The notes beneath the pieces are model-generated. The model worked only from the letters and a program-made list of their open reading frames with translations. It was not told the origin of the DNA and did no database searches. From Candidatus Heimdallarchaeota archaeon (GTDB taxonomy: Archaea > Asgardarchaeota > Heimdallarchaeia > Heimdallarchaeales > Heimdallarchaeaceae), in NCBI GenBank assembly GCA_023139025.1, contig JAGLOH010000085.1, forward strand, positions 1 through 8,039: a stretch of DNA of 8,039 bases, given 5' to 3'. Every line of letters starts with the position of its first letter. Positions within the stretch are counted from its first letter, which is position 1. Made by a program: the position numbers and the translations under genes. Below, one piece after another: positions 1 to 5,778 of this stretch.

Positions 1-466
1 ACTGGAATTTGAAGAACGAGACATAATTACCACTAATATCCTCTCCGGATATCCAGAAAATTTCATTCGTTTGTTGATTGAATTCTGACCATGTATAATG
101 ATAAAAATATCTAGCACCCAGCGCATCATCAACAGAATACACTACGCCTAAATTGATGTCTGAAGAATAAGAATATTGAATTTTAACACCAATGGCAAAT
201 TCCTCAATAATTTCAAAGTGAGTCTCACCATCTAGATAATACAAATGAAGTAAACTATTTCCTTGGGAATTTTTTACATGAAGGAATGTGTGTAAATTCC
301 CATCTCGATCTATCAGAGGAACTGATTCAAGTATTCCTCCATTAATCACTACGTCAGTTAAATAAATTATATCTTCATTTTCTGTAGCTTGAGCTGTAGA
401 AAATAAGTTTGGTATTAGTATTAGTACAAGAAGTACAAGTAAAAGTTCCTTCTTCTTTAGCATCAT
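1..466 (-). CDS. Exported protein of unknown function, N-terminal 155 codons (C-terminus outside window)
   Basis: An open frame runs from an ATG pair (466 or 463, minus strand) to the left edge without a stop, so the C-terminus is missing. It starts MMLKKKELLLVLLVL, a classic Sec signal peptide: a positive n-region (K4-K6), a hydrophobic core at about residues 8-22, and an A-Q-A cleavage site at residues 25-27. The mature part is rich in alternating hydrophobic and aromatic residues, with segments such as NLHTFLHVKNSQGN, SLLHLYYLDGETHFEII and GARYFYHYTWSEF. This suggests a beta-rich extracellular domain, perhaps propeller-like, but I do not recognise a family. A TATA-like box lies about 24 bases upstream, which fits a leaderless mRNA and supports this start. 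It is divergent from the broken hydrolase gene at 643-1144. Function unknown. Confidence 0.8.
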   Translation of the reverse strand, partial: MMLKKKELLLVLLVLILIPNLFSTAQATENEDIIYLTDVVINGGILESVPLIDRDGNLHTFLHVKNSQGNSLLHLYYLDGETHFEIIEEFAIGVKIQYSYSSDINLGVVYSVDDALGARYFYHYTWSEFNQQTNEIFWISGEDISGNYVSFFKFQ

Positions 467-485
467 CTTGAATGACCTATATGGG

Positions 486-493
486 TTTATAAT
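486..493 (-). promoter_or_regulatory. TATA-like box for the exported-protein gene
   Basis: On the minus strand this reads ATTATAAA, preceded by an A-run that could act as a BRE. Its centre is about 24 bases before the ATG at 466 and 27 before the ATG at 463, so transcription would begin at or next to the start codon. Confidence 0.5.
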
Positions 494-642
494 TTTTTTG
501 AAACGTATTATGAAAATTATTTCTTCATTATCAGCGAGTAAACTTTTGTATCTCAGTACAATGATTCCAAATTGTAAGCACTTAAATACTTGCGGGGACA
601 AGATTAGAGAAAAGTAGACAAAAAAAATATAGAAGATTAATA

Positions 643-795
643 TTGCTTTTGTTTGTAAAAACTAAATTAGTTGCCCTAATCGTTTCTTCAATGATTTTTG
701 TAGCTGCTTCAACTACACTTCTAGTTATTTTTATCCATAAAAAAGCACCACATTCTGAATTATTTCAATGGGATTATCACCGATACAATCATTAG
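643..795 (+). pseudogene. Membrane-anchor/signal fragment, probable N-terminal remnant of the broken CocE/NonD hydrolase gene
   Basis: A 50-codon open frame from a TTG (643) to a TAG (793-795). Its first part contains one strong hydrophobic segment at about residues 9-31 (core LVALIVSSMIFVAASTTLL), followed by HKKAPHSELFQW. That is the look of an N-terminal signal anchor with about 20 residues outside the membrane. It ends just where homology to the C-terminal domain of a CocE/NonD hydrolase starts in another frame (from about 770). The simplest reading is that both pieces come from one gene that lost its middle. No ATG is available, and AT-rich boxes at 582-589 and 626-632 are only weak promoter candidates. 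An alternative is an independent tiny membrane protein; nothing seen rules this out. Confidence 0.45.
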
Positions 796-1144
796 AGCCA
801 GAAATAGAAATAGTCTTTCAGACTGGGACCTTCTTACACCAGGTTCTATTTATGAAATACATTTGAAACTTGATAGCACAGCTTATTTACTTAATGAAGG
901 TCACAAATTGCGTATAGACGCATCTAGTTCTAACTATCTAAGATTTGAGCCAAATCCAAATACTGGAGATCCTTTATGGGGAAATTCAACAACCTATGTT
1001 GCTAATAATACTATATACACAAATGGATCCAAGGTTACTCTACCAATGACTAATTACAATTCTTTAGTTCCATTCTCGTTTGATTTTGCATCTCCATTAT
1101 CACTCTATCTCGAGGAAATCACAATTGATAACGAAAATCAGTAA
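725..1144 (+). pseudogene. C-terminal fragment of a CocE/NonD (X-Pro dipeptidyl-peptidase-like) hydrolase
   Basis: The frame is open from 725 to the TAA at 1142-1144; recognisable homology begins near 770. It reads IITDTIIRARNRNSL, then LLTPGSIYEI, AYLLNEGHKLRIDASSSNY and RFEPNPNTGD, followed by a segment ending in LPM. This order is the hallmark of the jelly-roll PepX C-terminal domain of CocE/NonD-family serine hydrolases (cocaine esterase, glutaryl-7-ACA acylase, X-Pro dipeptidyl-peptidase). The alpha/beta-hydrolase domain with the catalytic Ser-Asp-His, normally several hundred residues before it, is absent. There is no ATG; a TTG at 863 would start in the middle of the domain. I therefore call it a pseudogene remnant, not a 93-residue gene. 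The last residues (ASPLSLYLEEITIDNENQ) do not obviously belong to the family and may be a degraded end. Confidence 0.75.
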
Positions 1145-1191
1145 CTGTTTTCAGTTGGTATAATCAAAGTCCAATAGAAGTTTTGATTCTC

Positions 1192-1230
1192 CAGAGAAAG
1201 ACAAATCAGGTTTGCAGATTCCTTTCTCTG
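1192..1230. terminator. Hairpin (9-bp perfect stem) between converging genes, possible terminator
   Basis: CAGAGAAAG (1192-1200) and CTTTCTCTG (1222-1230) are perfect inverted repeats around a 21-base loop. They sit in the 125-base spacer between the hydrolase remnant (plus) and the HgcAB-like gene (minus). T-rich sequence follows on the plus strand (about 1241-1258). Archaeal termination depends mainly on U-tracts rather than hairpins, so the terminator role is uncertain. The stem could also protect an mRNA 3' end or be chance. Confidence 0.35.
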
Positions 1231-1269
1231 AAATTCATACTTCTTTAATATTTTTATCCTTTGAAGAAC

Positions 1270-2466
1270 CTATTTACTTAGCGTATTGCTAATCTTACAT
1301 GCGAGACAACAATCTCTTTTTCCCATGAGATTTAGTTTATATTTTCTAACGTTTTCAGGTGAGATTATTTCATCTTGATTATTTCTAAAGAATAATGCAT
1401 CAAAAGGACATTGAACAATACATGCACCACATTGAACACAATCTCTAGCTCTTGGATCTGAAACTTTGTTAGTTTTTGTATCCATTTCTAAACAATTTCT
1501 TGGGCATACTTCCACACAGATTCCTGTTCCTCTGCATTTCTCTTTGTCAATTGCTACATGATATAATCGTTCTTCATGTAAATCGCTCTTCAGAACAGGT
1601 GTTGTACCAGTCAAATCCATATTGATAATTATAACCATAATGAAAGAGATAATGCTCCAACGGATGAGTATCCATTTATCATAGTCTTTGATTACAAAAG
1701 TGTAAATTACTACTCCTATAGCTGCAATGAATATCATAATGAAAATCACAATCAACCTTTTAAAATTGAATTTTCCATCTGCTTTGTAATTGGCCTTTAA
1801 AAGAGGTTCAAATAATGGAAATAAAATAAAAGATATGGCTGATATCCAAAAAATCTGAACACACATTGAAAGAGCTTCTTCAAGTAAGAATGGTTTCCAA
1901 ATAATAAATGGTATCCAGAAAATGAACTGAATCACTGCTAAAAAGAACCACCACATAGTTGCCATTTCGATTCTTTCAATGATAGGGAATTTTACTTGTC
2001 TCATAGCTTCTGACTTTGTGAAATTTTTTTCTAAGAAGCTGGGAATATCTTTTGCATAAATTGGTCCCCAAATTACTTTCCACCCAGTTTTCTTTTGAAT
2101 TTCCTTTGCTTCGATTCCTGATGCAGCTAGTTGGGGGAGCACAATTGTTCTATGATTTGCTTTTTCCTCTATTCCACTTGTTTTAATTACTGAGATGACA
2201 CTATGATTATTTAACAATCCACCTGCTGCAGCACACCAGACATTGATTCCTTTACTATTTGCAATGAGCAAATGACAATCAATCCCTCTAATAGCTCTTT
2301 TCAATCTATGAATTGTTAAGTGGAAATTACATGTTAGTAACACTGGAGAATTTTCATTGGGTGAACCAATTTTTCTATAACCAGTTTTTGCTGGTACTGG
2401 AAAAAGACGGATTAATGTTTCAACAACATTTATGAAAACATAATAGAAGAAGTAAGTTATTCTCAT
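1270..2466 (-). CDS. hgcAB: HgcAB-like fusion protein: membrane corrinoid protein fused to a two-cluster ferredoxin
   Basis: The 398-residue protein joins two proteins that are normally separate. Residues about 40-165 match the corrinoid-binding domain of HgcA, with the cap-helix motif INVWCAAAGG (C78, the expected cobalt-ligating Cys) and HRTIVLPQLAASGIEAKEI, WKVIWGP. Residues 170-284 form four or five membrane helices. Residues 305-360 are an HgcB-like ferredoxin: C311, T314, C317, C321-P, then C343-x2-C346-x2-C349-x3-C353-P. The tail carries C386-C387-x2-C390, recalling HgcB's terminal Cys pair. HgcA carries methyl on cobalt and HgcB reduces the corrinoid; together they methylate Hg(II). 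From memory, fused forms occur in some archaea such as Pyrococcus, and mercury methylation has not been shown for them. Odd points are AGG in place of the usual GK after NVWCAA, and T314 in place of a cluster Cys. It starts one base after the methyltransferase stop, so the two are co-transcribed. Family call firm; substrate unknown. Confidence 0.88.
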   Translation of the reverse strand: MRITYFFYYVFINVVETLIRLFPVPAKTGYRKIGSPNENSPVLLTCNFHLTIHRLKRAIRGIDCHLLIANSKGINVWCAAAGGLLNNHSVISVIKTSGIEEKANHRTIVLPQLAASGIEAKEIQKKTGWKVIWGPIYAKDIPSFLEKNFTKSEAMRQVKFPIIERIEMATMWWFFLAVIQFIFWIPFIIWKPFLLEEALSMCVQIFWISAISFILFPLFEPLLKANYKADGKFNFKRLIVIFIMIFIAAIGVVIYTFVIKDYDKWILIRWSIISFIMVIIINMDLTGTTPVLKSDLHEERLYHVAIDKEKCRGTGICVEVCPRNCLEMDTKTNKVSDPRARDCVQCGACIVQCPFDALFFRNNQDEIISPENVRKYKLNLMGKRDCCLACKISNTLSK

Positions 2467-2467
2467 A

Positions 2468-3127
2468 TTAATTCTCCTTGATATTTCTTGCTACTAATTC
2501 AATAAAATTTCTCATTTTATTTTTTCTTATTGATTCTATTTTAAAACCAGCTCTTGTCACTTTCTCCTCTAACCCCTTAACAGCCTTGGTAGTAGTTTGA
2601 GTCAAGATATAAGTGACTATTACTAAAGGTATTCGTATTAGAAAATTCAGAAATCTAAAAACGAAAAGATTTGATTTTACTTCATCAGCTATAATTAACA
2701 AACTATTTTGTTTGAGAATTTTTTTAGAAAATTTAAGAGTATAATTCAATTCATCATTACTTAATTCTGAAAAGCATAATCCGCTCATAATTACATCAAA
2801 TTCATTCTCATCAAAATTATCTAGTTCTGCCACACCCATTTCTAGAAGATTTACATTTTCTTTAAAATCACTATTTTCAATTCTGATACGAGCAATTTCT
2901 AGCATTTCAGTATTAATATCAATCCCAGTCACATTTGCTCCTTTTATTAGTGCGTGTAGAGTCAGCATACCAGTTCCACAACCGACATCTAGAATGTTAT
3001 CACCTTTCTTTACTTGCTGAGTTAATCTGTCATATGCTTTAGTAATATTGCCCAAGGTAAGAATCTTAATACCTTTATCATATCGGTAAGGAGCAGATTC
3101 AAGTATTTTCATCAATACATAACTCAT
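2468..3127 (-). CDS. cpaM: Class I SAM-dependent methyltransferase, corrinoid-protein-associated (CpaM-like)
   Basis: The chosen ATG at 3127 gives 219 residues starting MSYVLMKILESAPYRYDKG; a TTG four codons upstream (3139) would add MILL but probably lies before the transcription start. The SAM-binding fold is clear: motif I ILDVGCGTGM (about residues 45-54), the acidic end of strand 2 in VTGIDIN (66-72), and a DVIMSGLCFSEL strand 4 region (111-122). Near residues 154-180 a hydrophobic stretch (VFRFLNFLIRIPLVIVTYIL) could touch the membrane, which fits a membrane-bound partner. The stop and the next gene's ATG are one base apart. I recall the NCBI family name CpaM for methyltransferases found beside HgcAB-like fusions, and both this context and the N-terminus fit; the symbol is from memory. 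Inferred role: methyl transfer between SAM and the HgcA-like corrinoid, or methylation of the shared substrate. Confidence 0.82.
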   Translation of the reverse strand: MSYVLMKILESAPYRYDKGIKILTLGNITKAYDRLTQQVKKGDNILDVGCGTGMLTLHALIKGANVTGIDINTEMLEIARIRIENSDFKENVNLLEMGVAELDNFDENEFDVIMSGLCFSELSNDELNYTLKFSKKILKQNSLLIIADEVKSNLFVFRFLNFLIRIPLVIVTYILTQTTTKAVKGLEEKVTRAGFKIESIRKNKMRNFIELVARNIKEN

Positions 3128-3156
3128 AAGTAATATCAAAAGAAGATATGAACCGA

Positions 3157-3164
3157 TAATAAAA
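3157..3164 (-). promoter_or_regulatory. Possible TATA-like box for the methyltransferase-HgcAB operon
   Basis: On the minus strand this reads TTTATTAT within a T-rich stretch, about 33 bases before the ATG at 3127. Transcription starting about 26 bases on would leave a leader of some seven bases and would exclude the TTG at 3139 as start. It lies in the 116-base divergent spacer shared with the radical SAM gene. The match is weak. Confidence 0.3.
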
Positions 3165-3215
3165 AATGTTTCTAAGTTTTTTAATTTCCATCTTCAAAGA
3201 TAAAAGTGTCAAAAC

Positions 3216-3223
3216 ATATATAA
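3216..3223 (+). promoter_or_regulatory. TATA box for the radical SAM gene
   Basis: ATATATAA, preceded by the purine-rich CAAAAC (BRE-like), is centred about 24-25 bases before the ATG at 3244. This is the best promoter in the window. It predicts a leaderless transcript starting at or next to the ATG. The AAAGG directly abutting the ATG is too close to act as a Shine-Dalgarno site. Confidence 0.6.
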
Positions 3224-3243
3224 GATACAGTTTTACTTAAAGG

Positions 3244-4305
3244 ATGAAAACATTGAATACTAAAGATCCTCGAATTAAACAGTCATATCTTTTCAAGAGA
3301 ATGAATGATGATACTGTTCAATGTTTAACATGCCGAAGAATGTGTGTGATTAAAGAGGGAGAAATGGGTAAATGTAAAACAAGGCAAAATTTTGAAGGAA
3401 AACTCTACTCTATTCAATATGGAGATGTTTCTAGCTATAGTCTGAATCCTATCGAGAAAAAGCCAGCTTATCATTATTTTCCTGGAACAACTTCTTTGAC
3501 TTTAGGTTCTTGGGGATGTAATTTTGATTGTGACTGGTGTATAAATTGGGATGTTAGTAAGAATCATCGACCAGAGAAATATTCTGATGCAAGTCTTATG
3601 ACTCCAGAAAAAGTTGTTGAAAATGCTAGTTTTAATCCTTCCATAAATGGTGTGTGTTTCTCCTTTAATGAACCAACCCTTTCACTTGAATTTGCTGTGG
3701 ATGTTTTCCAATTGCTTCCTAGTGATTATTACAAAATGTTTGTTTCTAATGGATATATGACAGGAGAAGCTCTCGATTTTCTCATTTCTGCAGGTATGAA
3801 TGGTTTAACTGTAAGTTTCAAAGGAACAGAAAATGTTGCTGATTGCTTATTAGATATAAAACTCAAATATGTTTGGGAAAATCTCCAGATGGCTTATCAA
3901 AGAAGTATTCACATCGAACTTGTTTATTTGGTTATTCCAACAATAACTGATGACGAAGAATTCATTAGAGATTTTTCCCAGAAAGTTATCAAAAACCTCT
4001 CAGCTAATACACCTGTACATTTCATTAGATTCTTTCCTTCCCACTTAACTCAAATTCCTAAAACGTCTATATCACAACTTCAAAAAGCACACGCCATTGC
4101 AAAAGATGAAGGATTAAATTTCGTTTATTTGGGGAATATCCCTGGTCATCCTTTCCAAAACACATACTGTCCAAATTGCTCAGAATTACTGATAAAAAGG
4201 AACGTGTTTTCTGTTATTTTCAACAACATAACAGAAAATAGTAGATGCCCAAAGTGCAACCATTTAATTCCAATATATCCTCACAAGCCGGTATATTTGA
4301 CCTAG
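3244..4305 (+). CDS. amrS: AmmeMemoRadiSam-type radical SAM protein (AmrS-like)
   Basis: The 353-residue protein has the full layout of the radical SAM member of the AmmeMemoRadiSam trio, a relative of pyruvate formate-lyase-activating enzymes. An N-terminal Cys cluster (C27-x2-C30-x3-C34-x9-C44) is followed by LYSIQYGDVSS and NPIEKKPAYHYFPGT. The radical SAM motif is GCNFDCDWC (C92, C96, C99), and SFNEPTL follows at about 140-146. HFIRFFPSH at about 259-267 matches the family pattern. The C-terminal zinc-ribbon-like part has C309-x2-C312 and C335-x2-C338. The enzyme should bind a [4Fe-4S] cluster and cleave SAM to a 5'-deoxyadenosyl radical; the family's substrate is not settled to my knowledge. 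Its usual partners Memo and AMMECR1 are not in the window. It is divergent from the methyltransferase-HgcAB operon and upstream of a deaminase able to remove 5'-deoxyadenosine. Intact, with a well-placed TATA box. Confidence 0.87.
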   Translation: MKTLNTKDPRIKQSYLFKRMNDDTVQCLTCRRMCVIKEGEMGKCKTRQNFEGKLYSIQYGDVSSYSLNPIEKKPAYHYFPGTTSLTLGSWGCNFDCDWCINWDVSKNHRPEKYSDASLMTPEKVVENASFNPSINGVCFSFNEPTLSLEFAVDVFQLLPSDYYKMFVSNGYMTGEALDFLISAGMNGLTVSFKGTENVADCLLDIKLKYVWENLQMAYQRSIHIELVYLVIPTITDDEEFIRDFSQKVIKNLSANTPVHFIRFFPSHLTQIPKTSISQLQKAHAIAKDEGLNFVYLGNIPGHPFQNTYCPNCSELLIKRNVFSVIFNNITENSRCPKCNHLIPIYPHKPVYLT

Positions 4306-4306
4306 G

Positions 4307-4313
4307 TTTTTTT
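4307..4313 (+). terminator. T-tract terminator after the radical SAM gene
   Basis: Seven consecutive T lie one base past the TAG stop (4303-4305), with no strong hairpin in front. This is the U-tract form of intrinsic terminator typical of archaea. It suggests that the following deaminase has its own promoter. Confidence 0.5.
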
Positions 4314-4346
4314 ACAAAGAGAATTTGTTACCAAATAGAACAACAC

Positions 4347-4356
4347 TCAAATATTT
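4347..4356 (+). promoter_or_regulatory. TATA-like box for the amidohydrolase gene
   Basis: TCAAATATTT is centred about 23-25 bases before the ATG at 4375. No Shine-Dalgarno sequence precedes that ATG (the leader is T-rich), so a leaderless or near-leaderless transcript is likely. Spacing is a little short of ideal. Confidence 0.4.
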
Positions 4357-4374
4357 TTCTTTTATTTTACTCAT

Positions 4375-5778
4375 ATGGAACTTGCAGTTGAAGGAAGATT
4401 AGCTATATATTTTGACAATGATTTTGATCTCAAATTCGTTAAAAATCCCCTTCTGATTATAGAAGAGGACAGAATAGTAGAAATAGGAACCTATGACAAA
4501 ACAAAACACAACCTCTCAGGACATGATGTAGTAGGAGATAAAAATCAACTCATAATTCCTGGATTAATTAATAGCCACACACATTTAGCAATGACTGTAT
4601 TTAGAGGGATTGCAGATGATATTCCATTAAAAACTTGGTTAGAAGAGAATATTTGGCCTTTGGAAGCTAAGCTTACTGAGGAAGACGTCTATCAAGGAGC
4701 TCTTCTAGGAAGTATGGAGTCAATTCTAAGTGGAGTTACAACGGTTAATTCAATGTATTGGTATCCCGAATTCGAAGCAAAAGCAATCAGTGACGTTGGA
4801 TTGAAAGGCATCATAGCTGCACCTGTTATTACTGGGATAACAACTTTAGAGGATGCAATAGATATTGTTAAGGAGCATCACAATTCGTTAGAGGAAACGA
4901 TCAGAGTATCCTTAGCTTTGCACTCTCCATATACAGTTAGTATTTCAGATTTCAAAGCTGCTCACAAGTTCATGAAAGAGTATAATTCTGAAAACCCAGA
5001 AAATCCAGAGGTTCTAATTCACACTCATCTAGCTGAATCAGAAACTGAAATCAAGGATAGTAAGAAGTTCAATGAAAAATATGAAATTCCTTTTCCTAAT
5101 GTAAAAACCCCTGTTCAGTTCCTAGATAAAATAGGCATTCTAGATGAAAATCTAATGGCAGCACATTGTATCCATGTTAATAACAAGGATATTAATTTAC
5201 TAAAAGATAAAAGAACAAAAATATCGCTTAATCCTCTTTCCAATGCAAAACTTGGTAATCACATGCCTCCGATTCCAGAGATAATCAAGTCAACAAGATT
5301 AGTAGGTTTGGGGACAGATGGTCCTTCCAGCAACAATACATTAGATCTTTTCGATACTATTAGGTTCTTGTCTGTTTATTATAAAGGCCTTCATCATAAT
5401 CCTACTCTAATTAAGGCAGAAGAAGCTTTTAGGTTAGCTACTATTGGTGGAGCTAAAGCTATAGGATGGCAAGGGATTGGAACTTTAGAAAAAAATTCGT
5501 TTGCAGATATTGTTACAATTAATCTAAAAAAACCACATCTAACACCTAATTTTGATGACAAATATCTTCTCAATCATTTCGCTTATTCCATGAAAGGTAA
5601 TGATGTAACAAACGTCATTAGTAATGGTAAAATAATTTTGGAAAATTCAACACTTCTCAATCGGGATATTGATATTACTCTAGATGAAATAGAAAAGATA
5701 ACTCATAGATTAGTTTCTACGAAGAGTGAGAATGACGCAGACTCAGCACTACTATTCCAATCAAAGTTACACAAATAG
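4375..5778 (+). CDS. Amidohydrolase of the 5'-deoxyadenosine / S-adenosylhomocysteine / methylthioadenosine deaminase group (DadD/MtaD-like)
   Basis: The 467-residue protein is a complete metal-dependent amidohydrolase. A short beta-sandwich start (ELAVEGRLAIYF, LIIEEDRIVEIG) leads to the barrel metal site IPGLINSHTHLAMTVFRG (H68, H70). Then come VTTVNSMY, ALHSPYTVS (H183), the IHTHLAESETE strand (H216, H218, E221), AAHCIH (H264, H267), NPLSNAKLG and GLGTDGPSSNN (D315, the catalytic and metal Asp). The C-terminal sandwich (FADIVTINL, VTNVISNGKIILE) closes the fold. SHTHLAMTVFRG and GTDGPSSNN are typical of MtaD/DadD enzymes, which hydrolyse the 6-amino group of adenosine derivatives to give inosine derivatives and ammonia. 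In methanogens DadD deals with 5'-deoxyadenosine and SAH. The neighbouring radical SAM enzyme and methyltransferase make exactly these by-products. Exact substrate preference cannot be read from sequence. Its 3' end overlaps the convergent transporter gene by 62 bases. Confidence 0.87.
   Translation: MELAVEGRLAIYFDNDFDLKFVKNPLLIIEEDRIVEIGTYDKTKHNLSGHDVVGDKNQLIIPGLINSHTHLAMTVFRGIADDIPLKTWLEENIWPLEAKLTEEDVYQGALLGSMESILSGVTTVNSMYWYPEFEAKAISDVGLKGIIAAPVITGITTLEDAIDIVKEHHNSLEETIRVSLALHSPYTVSISDFKAAHKFMKEYNSENPENPEVLIHTHLAESETEIKDSKKFNEKYEIPFPNVKTPVQFLDKIGILDENLMAAHCIHVNNKDINLLKDKRTKISLNPLSNAKLGNHMPPIPEIIKSTRLVGLGTDGPSSNNTLDLFDTIRFLSVYYKGLHHNPTLIKAEEAFRLATIGGAKAIGWQGIGTLEKNSFADIVTINLKKPHLTPNFDDKYLLNHFAYSMKGNDVTNVISNGKIILENSTLLNRDIDITLDEIEKITHRLVSTKSENDADSALLFQSKLHK

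Noticed and set aside
863..1144. A 93-residue stand-alone gene starting at TTG 863
   Set aside because: Homology to the CocE/NonD C-terminal domain continues in frame upstream of 863 (to about 770), so this start cuts through a domain. The region is better called a pseudogene remnant.
3128..3139. TTG start adding MILL to the methyltransferase
   Set aside because: The likely transcription start falls near 3133, after this TTG. The ATG at 3127 begins MSYVLMKILESAP, which looks like the natural N-terminus.
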